From the NCBI GenBank assembly GCA_012934845.2, contig WNNJ02001055.1, positions 104,684 through 168,683 of the forward strand: a stretch of DNA of 64,000 bases. The letters are read 5' to 3'. Shown here piece after piece: positions 21,966 to 33,204 of this stretch. Each line of letters opens with the position of its first letter. The first letter of the stretch is position 1. A program made the position numbers and the translations under genes. A model generated the notes under the pieces. That model ran no database searches and was not told the DNA's origin. It saw nothing but the letters and a program-made list of their open reading frames with translations. Origin of the DNA: Pomphorhynchus laevis. Lineage: Eukaryota; Acanthocephala; Palaeacanthocephala; Echinorhynchida; Pomphorhynchidae.

Positions 21966-22240
21966 ACAATATATAAATCAACAAAATTTTATTAAAAATA
22001 TATTTAAACTATTAAGCGAATTTTTTTATGGATTATAAAAAATGGACAATATGTTTTGTATTAGACAATACAATTTTTTATGGACAATATGTTTTTTATT
22101 AGAATAAGATACCTGATAACCAAATTTTATCTGACGAAATACATCATTTGCATGTACTCCGCTGTTATGTCGGGTCGAGGAATAGGGGTCCGAAATCTGA
22201 TAACATGATGATTCCTACTGATGACCTGTAACCTTGATTC
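21966..22240 (+). mobile_element. Naiad-like PLE 3' end, inverted to its neighbour
   Basis: Plus-strand C-terminal tail codons, then the family's 3' UTR hairpin (about 22155-22215). With 20985-21965 it forms a head-to-head inverted pair. Confidence 0.7.
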
Positions 22241-22358
22241 TTTAACTTCGTATACTATTTATATTAGTCGATTCATAAAAATTGAGTTAAAAAAATATAT
22301 TTCCATTTTGTAATTTATTTATAGTGCAAAATATGTAACCTCAATTAAGTGCTCTAAA

Positions 22359-22680
22359 TTGATGTATTTGGCTGTGGTTTATAAAATTGTAATAAGATAT
22401 AATGAACATCTTACTAAAAGTGTTAGCTTAACAGATGCAATTATCATTGTGAATAGTTTAAGTATTAGAACACATGCACATTACGTGTTGGAAAACACCC
22501 CGTCAGTTACATTCCATTTTGAAAGTGTGGAAAATACTGCCGTACATATAACTGCAAAGAAGAAAAATAAAGGTGTTTAATAATATTAACCAATTCATTG
22601 AACAGATTGACATTCCTGATAAGAAAAGCATTCGAGGTTTTTACATGAGGATGTTACGATTTGCTATTCGATAATATACT
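22359..22680 (+). pseudogene. unrecognised coding remnant with a frameshift
   Basis: The first frame (22359-22580) contains KSVSLTDAIIIVNSLS and FHFESVENTAVHITAKK. The reading then appears to continue one frame over, with NNINQFIEQIDIPDKKSIRG, to a stop near 22670. The residue mix looks coding-like. No domain is recognised. It may be a remnant of a mobile element. Confidence 0.3.
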
Positions 22681-22979
22681 TTAGTTAGAAGATATTATTC
22701 TATACAATGTGACGTTAAATAAGAGGAAACTAAAATGAGCATATCAGTTCCTTTAATATTTATTATATCACTTGATTTAGTAACAATCTATCTATTTTTA
22801 AAATCCAAGGTTAACCACATTCTTTAGATATTATAAAAGTTTTATTTTTAAATATATCTATAGTACAAAATATTGATGTCAGTTAAGGGATTTGAATTAT
22901 ATTGAGCCGTCAGACTAACGGAGGTATAATATTTTTATTAACATCGATAAAATTGCGTAAATAATAGATACACTCTTAC

Positions 22980-23220
22980 CTGTTGGAAACTTTTTGCCAC
23001 TAGTGGTGGTTATCAGTGTATCATCTAAATCAAATCCACAAATTTTATACGGTATTGACTTCCCTGCATTGAGAGCTTTGTTATTGATCATGTAAACTAA
23101 ATCTAGTTGATTTGAACCATCTCGAACTTCAGACCAAATATGTTTAGTAGATTTTGATCTTTTACCGTCATTGAAATGATCACCAATTGTAGTTTGATTG
23201 TTCTTTCGTTTCGACATCAT
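22980..23220 (-). CDS. PNKP: PNKP first coding exon: N-terminus and HAD motif I
   Basis: The start is the double ATG at 23218-23220 and 23215-23217. The exon ends AACAG before the donor GTAAGAGTG, phase 1. The N-terminus (SKRKNNQ) is basic and has QTTIGDHF at residues 9-16, a good match to a PCNA-interacting PIP box. There is no FHA domain. The nucleophile motif FDLDDTLI (D-x-D-x-T) follows, then SGKKFPTG, as in all PNKP phosphatases. No in-frame ATG upstream was found that would lengthen the protein. Confidence 0.92.
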
Positions 23221-23499
23221 TCTAAAATTCGTTTGAAAGTAAAAATTCGAACGAAACAATAATTTTAAATGAATTATTTTTATTAAATATTTAAATTTTG
23301 AATTTTTGGCAGAATCAACAAAACACAAATTAATTTTTATATTTCGCTAGCTGCTGTGAAACAATAATAAAAAATAAAGTACAATTTAAATACTATATAA
23401 AATCACTATTTGTTTAGTGGAAAAACAATATTATTTTACGTTTTTGAAAGCAGCATAACAAGAAAAAAAAATCTTATTTATTAAAAAAAGATTTATTTT
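23221..23499. other. region upstream of PNKP, no clear promoter motif
   Basis: AT-rich sequence just 5' of the first coding exon. It presumably holds the promoter or 5' UTR. I cannot point to a convincing core element. Confidence 0.3.
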
Positions 23500-23950
23500 T
23501 ACGTGGCAAATGCGTGCTCGCGCACGCTTACATGACCACGAACAAAACAAAAATCTAAATCAGGTGTCGAGAAGGTGAGAACGGTAGCGATATTTGAATG
23601 TGACAAAGGAAGGAGCGCGGCGGACGTCGAGAGAGAGGTGATTCCAGGCGAGTGGGGTGGCAACGAGGAAGGATCGGAGACCGTAGTTGTTAGAATAATT
23701 GGGAACGTAGAGTATGAGGGAATTACGGGAACGCAGTGATAGAGATGTGGGACGAATGTTGTCTAATAAAGAGAAGTTGATGAACGATGGGGATCCGACA
23801 GCGATGAGACGAGAAGTTACGATAAGAAGGCAGAGTTGTATGCGGATGTGGATAATGGGTCAGGAGAGTTAAGCAAGATGTGGATGTGTGGTCAAAGCGG
23901 TGGAGACGTATAAGCACTCGAACGGCGGAGAAACAAATTTCTCCCAAATT
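23500..23950 (-). mobile_element. CR1-like 3' end fragment
   Basis: The minus strand matches the last 450 bp of the element at 10930-14420. It includes FSSHRCR and VHQ protein blocks and the terminal hairpin GCGTGCGCGAGCACGC, then an A-rich tail. It is 5'-truncated. Confidence 0.8.
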
Positions 23951-24249
23951 TAACTTTCCTTCGATTGGAAAATTAACGCAATAATGTATGATTCAATGTT
24001 TAATGTAGTGTTATAATGAAAACAATTTTTCCTTGTAGTCATAATACTCGTCGGGATTCTACACAAGTCATATCTATTAGTTGATTTACTCTTAGAACAA
24101 ACATTAGGCTGCATATTCCTTACTGTATCATGACGTATTGACACCAATGATCTTTCTATAAAGTACATTTAATCACTTAAATATTACGTTCTTGAGTGTG
24201 CATGTTATCTATGTTCCGAATATCCATCCTAAAAGCTAATCATGGTTGC

Positions 24250-24455
24250 ATTGACGTTTCTTTTAATTATCTACACATCTTGAAATTATATATCGTCTGT
24301 TCTCTCCAACTAATTTTGAATTACTTCTCTGTCGAATATTTTCTACACACACCATATATCTTAAGTTAGCTATTGTCTATCGCTCTATATCATCACTCCA
24401 CCTTCCTAATTTTTTGTAGAACTTGATGATATAATGTCTTATGATTCTATTTCCT
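24250..24455 (+). mobile_element. CR1-like endonuclease-region fragment
   Basis: The sequence around CTATTGTCTATCGCTC parallels the element at 12170-12240 (AIVYRPGSS coding block). It is strongly decayed and ends next to the 5' LTR at 24458. Confidence 0.45.
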
Positions 24456-24457
24456 TC

Positions 24458-24682
24458 TGTAATCTAGGCAGTGCATCATTAAATGCGGCGGCATATCAAT
24501 CGAGCGAAACGGATTGTTGCTGACCGCCATTGTTACTGCAATTCTTTGTCAATCGTGTGTTTTGAACTTACCGGCATATTTTGCTATATAAGAAATTTTT
24601 GTTTCGCAAAAACACTAAGTTGTTTTACTTTCGAATAAATAAAAAAGAACACCAAAAAAATAAAATTTGTTCATTTGCAACA
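24458..24682 (+). repeat. 5' LTR of Ty3/gypsy-like element
   Basis: It runs from TGTAATCTAGG to TTTGCAACA (TG...CA ends) and is similar to 28359-28494. Shared blocks are TGCATCATTAAATG, ATCAATCGAG and AAAATTTGTTCATTTGC. Confidence 0.7.
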
Positions 24683-24954
24683 AGCTATTTCGGCGTTATG
24701 ACCAGCGTAAAGATAACGGATGTCGTTACTTTATGATGACCCATGACAAGGAGTGCTGGATTCGGAAATTAGATATGATCGTACAAATCCAGACGATGAA
24801 GGACGAATCCGCTTTGGTTAGTATGCATTTGGCAGGCGATGCGCTCGCAGCATTCCTTGAAATGCCAGAAGAACAGAAAGACCAATTGGTGCCAAAAACA
24901 ATATACGCCGTATATCCGGGGAAGTCTCTTAATGGTAAATCAGAAGCTTGCTGA
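24667..24954 (+). pseudogene. Gag-like fragment of the LTR element
   Basis: It contains CWIRKLDMIVQIQTMKDES and then LAGDALAAFLEM. This matches the pattern W-x-KL-x-M-V-x-L-Q-x-K-D followed by a hydrophobic L-x-G-x-A-x-x-x-x block in capsid regions of this gypsy-like family. The downstream part is lost to stops. Confidence 0.55.
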
Positions 24955-25700
24955 AATAAGATTGAATGATGAATCATTTGATATATTTATCAATTGACTT
25001 CGACGACTTGTCAGAATTGCGAGTGTTGATAGCGATATGTTGCTAAGACGTGCAATCGTGGTGTCATTGTCAACATATGTAAACAACAATCTACGGATAA
25101 TGGAGAGGATCGAAACGTACAGTATAGCGTCACTTATAGGTTGTGCAAGAGCAATAATAGAATCCAAAATTTTAAAGGAGGTTTTGCTCTCCTCAAGATT
25201 TAGTTTCACATAATTAAATATGTTCAAGATACATCGACGAAATCAGCATTACCAAGAAACACCAGGCTTTGAGCGAAACGTATTACGTGTTTCCGATGTG
25301 AAAAAGGGAGTCATTTTGCTCGAAATTGTTATGACGAGTTAGGAAATGGGCAAGACGAGACGATTATGTCTGGGGATGTCTCGTCGCCCCAACGAATTCT
25401 CGACTTTCAACCATTACAATTGTGGGTGAGGGTAGAAGAGGTACTGTACTTATCGAATCGAGCTGCACGACATCGATCGTTAATGGAACATTCATAGATG
25501 CTTGTTATAAATGGTAAAGTTCGTTTTTCTAACGCAATAGTAGAGACGGTAAATGTGAATATATTGAAATTTCTAACACATCCAACGCAGAATCATTACC
25601 GACCATTGACGATCCAGATTTTATGAAAAAAGATGGAAGTAGTATGGAAGTTGAAATCAACACTGACTGAGTTAATTAGTAATTCTCGTTCAACGGATTA

Positions 25701-26450
25701 GTGGAAGACGTTGAAAGTCAATTCAATGTAGAGATACACCAATGGATTAGAAAAGGAATTTTAATACGTTACTGTGAATCTATCACATGCGGAATTTTTT
25801 CGCTAATTGCTGTGATACAAGATCAGAAGAATAAAGTCAGTCCGGCGATAGACTTTCGAGAATTGAACGAATATGTTGAATCTCATATGGGCATGGATGT
25901 ATCGGTATGCGATGAAACTTTGAGAGATTAACGCAGAACGCGTGGAGGGAAGGAAAATATCGATTTAAAATCGACATATTTGGAGATTAGAGTTTGGTCA
26001 GATTTTTGGAAATATCAAATTGTGAGGTATATTGGTAATATTATTATCTAACTAAACCTATTTGGACTGCCGAATTTTCAATAAGATCCCACAGGTAGTC
26101 TTTCAACAAAGTTCGGAAATATAAAATGCAAACAAATACTATCTGGATTACATTTTGGTGTGCACGATATGGTATCGTCCAAGAAGGTGACCTTTCACAT
26201 GGAAAGATTTGGGCTTGAGGCAAAAGATACCAGCATCGTAAATACTCGTATTCTAGGACTGAATATTATAATGGTAACGAAAGATGTCGAGTTCCATAGT
26301 GAAAATCAAATCAGAGATGCAAGTTCTTTAACAACCGAATTGAGCCGTTGTGAATTATTTTCAATCTGCGGACAACAATTAGTGGCGAACCATCTAATTG
26401 ACGGATGGTTACGTGTCGCTCACAATTACATTAAGCGACTTTGTAAATGA
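25701..26450 (+). pseudogene. Pol reverse transcriptase fragment of the LTR element
   Basis: The first part (25701-25931) has IHQWIRKGILI, then IAVIQDQKNKVSPAIDFRELNEYV, the fingers-palm start of a gypsy-type RT. The second part (26160-26450) has HMERFGLEAKD, RILGLNI and CGQQLVANHLIDGWLRVA, the connection region that follows RT. The catalytic YVDD region between them is destroyed. Confidence 0.65.
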
Positions 26451-26689
26451 AATACATGGGAAATGTCGATAACTACATAAAACAAGTTATAGGAAATTTT
26501 ACTGGCAGTAAAGCAATATGATCATGTTAGAGATAGTGATATGTACCTAAAATCGGTGGAGTAGTTCGGTGCGATTCCAATTCGTTGGCAATTGGCGTAG
26601 CACTTCAGATTGGTAATTGTATTGTAGAGAACATGGTATGGTTACGAAAGGACAATGGAAGTTTACATGTAAATATATTGTCGTGTTCA

Positions 26690-27050
26690 TATTCGTCTTC
26701 TCACTGCTTTCCGCCTTGTAACTTTTCATACATCTTCCTTTCTCAACCTTCCTTTTCTTGATAATTCTCGTCTTGTTTACTGCTCCTTGCGTTCCCGTAA
26801 TTCCCTGCTTTTACATGTCCCAAACTACTCTACCTCATTTGACTTCCGCTCCTTCATTGTTGCTGCTTCTCTCTCGTGGAATCATCTACCCATTCATATA
26901 TACCAATCAACCTCCCTGCCGCGCTTAGAACGGCAAATCCGATCTCATTTAAACAATTTAACTAATTTATCTGCTTGACTTTTCTGTTTTTTTTGTTTGA
27001 TAGTAGACATGTAAGCGTGTAGCTGCTACGCATCCGTCACGTTAAATAAA
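26690..27050 (+). mobile_element. CR1-like 3' end nested in the LTR element
   Basis: The protein block with SRNSLLLHVPN and SFIVAASLSWNHLP matches the CR1-like C-terminus. It ends with CATGTAAGCGTG, a hairpin and CACGTTAAATAAAC, the family's 3' end. Confidence 0.7.
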
Positions 27051-27199
27051 CATATTATGTATTATAAATGTATACGAACTGGATGAAGTGTTTTAAGGAG
27101 TAAACAAGGCATTGAGATGGTATGTTAAGCAACTTAAGATATATTGCTACTCAGCTTTCGTTGTTTCTTGGGTGTTCAGTGTCATTTGGTAAACTCATC

Positions 27200-28245
27200 G
27201 AATAAAGACAAATAGCACATCTAAAATGCTAGTTCGGCGTCGATTAGGAGTGATAAAACGTAGGACAGAAGAATATGGAATGAATTTATCGATCCATTGT
27301 GTATAGTCTCGTTATAATAAAGCAGATGAATTTACACGAGAACCTAAATCATGGCTGAGGATAAATTCAGTAAGCTTAACATTTGCGCATATGGTTTATA
27401 AATTACAATCACCGCATCATCTTGAGGTCGATTGGACCCTACGATTAGCGTGCATGGCTGAAAAAGACGTTTGACTCGATGAAATAAAGATATGTATAAA
27501 GCAATGCATTCAATGTAAAACAATCGATCCGGTACCTTTTCGATTATCGACAGGTAATCTTGGATTCTTCAAATATTGAGAACGCTTAGAAATTGACAGC
27601 ACATTATCATCAACGACTTTATCTCACTTATAGATTGTGGTGCTAATCGCTTTGCTTTTGGCGGCAAATTCGTCGAGAAACCCCACAAATAATATTGAAA
27701 TCTTAAATCAAATAATTTGCTAGCGCAGACCTCCACTTGAACTATTCGCTGATAGCAGCGCCTGCTTTTGGTTTAATATGTCTTGAGAAGATTGCATGTT
27801 CTTTTAATGTTTCGAGGAGTATATCAACCCTGATGAAGCGGAATTGTGAAAGATCCCATCGCACTATAAAGCGGACGACCATGCTTGATAATATTGATTC
27901 TATAGACCCAACATGTTGGTACAACTTGTTTTATTTTATTAGAAAAGATTCGGATAATTCGCTAGCACTCTACCTTACAAATACAAGTGAAGATATCCAC
28001 AAGTTGCTCGACGAATTCATAAGAGCATGAAGATAAATCAGAATATCCGCTGCTCAAAGATCAGAAACTATGGGCAAAGCCTCCTGAAGCACGATGCCAT
28101 ACAAGGTGAAAAATGCAATGTCACTGGAAACACGACGCCTTGGACGGTTGAAGTTTATGATATGCCTAGACTTTTTTGTGATGTGAAAAAGATAAATACG
28201 GAATTCGATAGTATAATCGAGAAGGCGCTGTTTAGTCCTCAATAA
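27200..28245 (+). pseudogene. integrase-region fragment of the LTR element
   Basis: With frameshifts the plus strand reads RRRLGVIKRRTEEYGMN, then KADEFTREPKSWL, CIQCKTIDPVP (zinc-binding-like C-x2-C), LIDCG-like and CERSHRTIKR. These blocks follow the order RNase H end, linker, integrase of this gypsy-like family. Two open stretches (27737-28030 and 28027-28245) are parts of this reading, not separate genes. Confidence 0.6.
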
Positions 28246-28358
28246 CGACTAGACCAGCACGAAGGATTAAGATACCGGCACGATTATAAGGTTATGATGT
28301 TAATGTAAAACAACTGCTAGAAAAACGATTCATCAAGATTTACTATGTCAGGAGGTGA

Positions 28359-28494
28359 TGTAACGTAGGTAATACATCATTAGATGTAGTGGTCTATTAA
28401 TCGAGTGGCATGGATTGTTGCTCACTATCATCGTTACTGCTTATTCTTTGTCCGTTTTCTACATAATAAAAATAAAATTCGTTCATTTGCAACA
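28359..28494 (+). repeat. 3' LTR, internally deleted
   Basis: It starts TGTAACGTAGG after a purine-rich stretch (AGGAGGTGA) and ends TTTGCAACA. It is about 90 bp shorter than the 5' LTR because the central part is missing. Confidence 0.65.
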
Positions 28495-28559
28495 GAAACT
28501 AAGCACAGAGATACGTCGTATCTCTATGTAGCTATAGTTACTATATAGTTGATCCTCAT

Positions 28560-29830
28560 GTTTTCTCTTTTCATTTTTCTGCCAAATGGACCACTATACT
28601 CTTATTTCTTTCATTCACTCAGAGTAGTCAATTATATATACATCTATTTTACTTCATGAACTTTTATCTTTTCCCAGTATCATAAGATAAAATTTCAGTC
28701 TCCCTATAACTTATCATCACTACTGGATCCCTTCTAACTAATGTCTTTAAAATTCTTTCTAGTAATGTCTTACAGTTTAATTCATCAATTCAAAATTGTG
28801 TATTTCCAACTCAATAAAAATCTGCCATTATCCGATCACTTATGAAAGCATCGAATGATTACGGTTTATCCTATAGAACAATTTAATTTGTCGCTTCATA
28901 TCTTCGATCGTATATTTTCTGTGTTCTTAAACTCATCCTACTCATCTCATTCTTCACTAAGAAATGGAATGTCCCAATGACCCGTACTTGATCTACTTCT
29001 TTACACTCTCATTATGCGATTTATCGTCGATGCACTACTCACCACAATTTTCACATAATGCAGTATGCTGACGATATATTCATTTAAACCCATGTGAACA
29101 TCGACCACATCACTAACCTGTCTTGAACCAACTAATTGTTTTTGATCCATTTCACAGTATCTTATCTTTAGTTGCTATATACTAAAAGTCCAAAGTTCTT
29201 GAATTGTGCTTTCTCAAATCGACCCAAATCAATTCCAAATTTCCCTAAACTCGAAACCACTTCCCATAATTGATCAAATTAACTATATTGGTTTTTATTT
29301 TGACAACAAGCAATTTCTTACTAAACTCGTTCATCATAAAGTTCGCTCTTCAAGCATAATCCTCAGAGATCTTCTACACATTCGTAGACTAATAGATTAT
29401 CAAGCCTGCCTTACTCTTATCTCTACCCTAATGTTCTCTAAGATTACTACTGTCTCAGCACTTATACCAACTCCTCCAAAGTATCTTCAACACTGCAGTT
29501 TGTATTATTTTCCGACATCTTATTCTGACCATATCTTTATTCACTTCCACAAACTTAACTGACGGAATATATCCCAACATCAATTTCAGTTTACTTCGTC
29601 TTATATTTTGTTTCAGCCAAAATTAATTCTCCTTATATACACCTTTACTTCTCTAGACATTTTCCGACCAACTTATCTATATTTACGCTCCCGTGTTCCC
29701 AACCTATCCCTCAAACTTTGGTCCTCGATCTTACTTCATTGGATCACCATGAGCCTGGAACTTTCTACCTGCCCAGAGTCGTGCATCTAGTTTTTTTACA
29801 TAATTTGAACGTAATCTCATCAAATTCGTA
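28560..29830 (+). mobile_element. CR1-like fragment, strongly decayed
   Basis: It parallels the CR1-like element from the palm region to the C-terminus. It shows CAGTATGCTGACGATAT (YADD-like) near 29060, then INYIGFYFDNKQFLTKLV and SSSIILRDLLHIRRLIDYQ at 29206-29562. Numerous stops are present. Confidence 0.65.
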
Positions 29831-29965
29831 ATTTCAACTGATAAGTATTTTTTCCAAAACTTAATTTTTTGTATTTTTGTTTTAAACTGCACAATGTCGG
29901 CAACTGTAAAAATACAATATCAGAATTAGATCAGCGCAATAATAGGTTTAAAATAACAGTTAAAG

Positions 29966-29967
<2 letters not shown>

Positions 29968-30057
<90 letters not shown>
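29968..30057. repeat. (TA)n microsatellite
   Basis: About 45 uninterrupted TA units. Confidence 0.98.
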
Positions 30058-30060
<3 letters not shown>

Positions 30061-30109
30061 CAGCTCTTCTAATCAACATTAAAATAGCAATTATCAACTT
30101 AGATAATTA

Positions 30110-30362
30110 AGATGACATATTAAATTTACAAGAAACATGTTTTTTGCATGAGCATTCATGCATACCATATAATATAAAATATAATACATTAAATAATTAA
30201 ATTTTAAGAATTGCAACAAAAATGAAATGATATCGGCTTTCTTCAAAATCATTTAAATAATTTAATATATACATATTTTAAACTAGGTTACTATAAAAAT
30301 ACAATCAAACAGAAAATAGTAGAATATATAAATCAACACAATAATATTAAGGATAAATTTAC
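30110..30362 (+). mobile_element. Naiad-like PLE C-terminal fragment
   Basis: The plus-strand copy of the tail of the RT ORF, from TTTACAAGAAACAT to AACACAATAATATTAA, has stops and ends abruptly. Confidence 0.7.
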
Positions 30363-30550
30363 ATTATATTTTTCATTTGCCTGGGTAAATATGGCAAGTG
30401 AAAGTTCTAATAATGGATTATAAATATATGCTAAAGCATATTTAAAAGGATTTTGGCCCAATAAAAAATCTGTTCGTAACGTATTGATAATCAAAATCAT
30501 AAAGCTAAATCCAACAGTGAAAACTACGCATTTCATTATTTGTGCCTTGT
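30363..30550 (-). CDS. possible membrane-protein exon
   Basis: On the minus strand the acceptor-like TTGAATTTAG is followed by an open stretch. It begins KAQIMKCVVFTVGFSFMIL and continues NTLRTDFLLGQ, ALAYIYNPLLELSLAIFT. One or two hydrophobic segments are evident. The residue mix is protein-like, unlike the surrounding AT noise. The 3' edge touches a Naiad-like fragment, so the exon may be truncated. The family is not recognised. Confidence 0.35.
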
Positions 30551-30799
30551 CTAAATTCAAGATTAGCTATAGCATGCTTTAGCTTATGTGATGATGGCTC
30601 TTACAGCGTTTATCACAATATTAACGGTTCTTTCTAAAAAAATTTATCTGTTATTGGGTGAAGCCACATTTTTTGTACTGAGGCTACAAAACGAAGGCTA
30701 TATATTTTGTACTTTAAATTAATATTAAAAACGGAAATGTATTTACCTGAAAAAAAGAATATTTATACACACAGTCTTTTTATGAGTCGTTTAATAGTT

Positions 30800-31045
30800 A
30801 ATAGACAAAGTATCAGAATAAGGATGAGAAGTCATCAGAAAAAAAACTATTATGTTATCAGGTTTCGGTCCATATTCCTCGACCTAACATGACAATACAT
30901 GGCAAAGATGTATTTCTTCTAGTGTAAGGTGATTATCTAGAGTCATATCTAGTTCTAACACAGAATATATTATTTATTATAAATCCATAAAGTATTGCAC
31001 TTTATAGTTTAAATTTACTTTTAATTAAATTTTAATAATTTGTTT
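30800..31045 (-). mobile_element. Naiad-like PLE 3' end
   Basis: Minus-strand tail codons and the 3' hairpin (about 30840-30895). Confidence 0.65.
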
Positions 31046-31124
31046 TAGAAAAATTGCTATTCGGATATTTAAAGGTAAAATAAAAAAAATTCTAAAAAAA
31101 TAATGTCGTATCAAAATAAAATTA

Positions 31125-31500
31125 AATTCACAAGAAGCATATTTTTGCATAAGCACTCATGCATACCATATAATATAAAATATAGCACATTAAATAAAAA
31201 TACATTAAATAATACATTAAATAATGGAAAACAATACATTAAATAATGAAATTTTTAGAATTATCATATTATTTAATGATATTAGATTCTTTCAAAATCA
31301 TTTAAATAATTTAATCGATACATATTTTAAACTAGGTTACTATTTTAAAATACAATCAAACAGAAAATTGTGAAATATATAAATCAACACAATAATATTA
31401 AAAATAAATTTAAAATCATTAGCGGAAAATTTTTATGGATAATAAACAATATACTCTCTATTAGAATAAGATACTTGATAATCAAATTTCATAAGAGGAA
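31125..31500 (+). mobile_element. Naiad-like PLE C-terminal and 3' UTR fragment
   Basis: Plus-strand tail of the RT ORF, from CACAAGAAGCATATTT to TTTATGGATAATAAAC, with small internal duplications of ACATTAAATAAT. Confidence 0.65.
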
Positions 31501-32100
31501 ATACGTCATATATTTGGACAAGTAAAAGGTGTTCCAATGGGTGGTAATAGTTGCCCAATTATATCTGACTTATTTTTAAACTTTATAGAATATGAATTTG
31601 TTCATAACTGTGTAAAAACTAAATATAAACAATATAAATATATGAAATATATGTTTCGATACAATGATGATATTTGGTTATTTAATTCTAATAATACAAT
31701 ACATTAAATAATGAAATTTTTAGAATTATCATAATATTTAATGATATTAGATTCTTTCAAAATCATTTAAATAATTTAATCGATACATATTTTAAACTAG
31801 ATTATTATTTTAAAATACAATCAAACAGAAAATAGTAGAATATATAAATCAACAAAATATCATTAAAAGCAAACTCAAGTGGAATATTTTAATGGATGGA
31901 TAATAAATAATATATTCTGTGTTAGAATAAGATAATATGATAGATGATCAAATTTCATCGGATGCCCGATTATTTCCTCCGATAAAAATTGATCGATCCC
32001 GCTGCTATGTTGGATCATGGAATATGAGCCGTAACCTGATGACATAGATGTTTCTACTGATGACATATTATCTTAATTTTAGTGTATGATATATCATCGT
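31501..32100 (+). mobile_element. Naiad-like PLE with internal RT deletion
   Basis: It begins with the coding block for GQVKGVPMGGN, continues through LFLNFIEYEFVHN and FRYND (the catalytic YIDD changed to YND), then jumps to the C-terminal tail and the 3' hairpin (31980-32050). It follows the previous copy in direct orientation. Confidence 0.7.
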
Positions 32101-33204
32101 TAAATTGGTTCAGTAAAGTTCTAGATTATTAAAAAATTTAATAATTAAAATATTCACATTTTTTTAATTTATTTATAGTGGAAAACATGTAGCTTAAGTT
32201 AAGTGATCTGATTTGGCGCACGCTCAAATAATACAATTATCATGTATTAAGAGTAGTAAAAAAGTAAATTTGACGTAATTAAAAAAATTTCTACAGCATT
32301 TTTGTCGTAATGTATATGTGGATAAATGTTTTTATGAGCATTTCTATCTAATTTGTATTATATATCCAATATGAAATAATCTTTAAAGTCTTTTCTACTT
32401 CATCTATGTAGTGTTTTGCTCTGCTAATTAGTATTTCATATATAGCAGAAACTATAATTTATAGTGTGAGCTAAAACACATACCCGTAATATAGCAAGTG
32501 TGATACAATTATGTCAACTAATTTAAATAATTTGTATCGCCTTCAATTTTGTCTAGCAAGTGATTATATTCGATGACAAAAAGATGGCGTTAATAGTTTG
32601 GTAACAAAAATATTAGTGGACAATGTTTGCTCTCAATTTCAATTTTTTACAATTATGCAGATAATATACTCTGCAGAGTTCAATATATGTTAGCATAAAT
32701 TGCTCTTTGTGATGTTAAGTTTTACTTATAAATATGAGAATGAATATGGATGTGAAAAGTTTTGCAAAAATCGTTAAAAGAGTGTCGTTAATTTACACGA
32801 TGCAGAGAAAAAAACTATTTTGATATTGCGTAAATGATGGTATACACGAAAAAGCAAAACCCCTTAATGCAAATTTGACTTGATATAATCGCGATTAAAG
32901 CGGCTTATGTTGTATTACTCGATGTTCACATATTCTACAAAACCTAAAATAAGTACGTAAATTTAATAATTATATTTCCTACTTTTACTTATGGTTATTT
33001 GAATTAAGTTTTTTTTAATTAATTAATTTTTATTCTTGCTTTCAATGATTTCAGTATAAAGAGAATAAATATACTTTGAATTTTTCATCTAAAAGTAAAA
33101 GAATTACAATTGTACTTACCTTCAGGTACAAGAAAACAATGTTTTTCGTTTTTTTGTAGAGAGAATAATTTCTCAGCAATGAAAAATAATATTTTTCTGT
33201 ACTG
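32101..33204. other. no gene seen
   Basis: AT-rich. The first 120 bp resemble the flank at 22270-22360 (AATTTATTTATAGTG), so this piece may belong to the same repeat. Nothing else is recognised. Confidence 0.45.

Larger units (their letters stand above)
24458..28494 (+). mobile_element. Ty3/gypsy-like LTR retrotransposon, decayed
   Basis: Between two diverged LTRs lie, in order, a Gag-like piece (24667-24954), a Pol reverse transcriptase piece (25701-26450) and an integrase-region piece (about 27200-28245). All are on the plus strand, separated by stops. A CR1-like 3' end is inserted at about 26690-27050. No target-site duplication could be seen. Confidence 0.75.

Noticed and set aside
22155-22240. 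Hammerhead ribozyme in the PLE 3' hairpin (GTC, GAAAC and CTGATGA all occur)
   Set aside because: The boxes come in the order GTC, GAAA, CTGATGA, which is not a cyclic permutation of the hammerhead, and the stems do not form.
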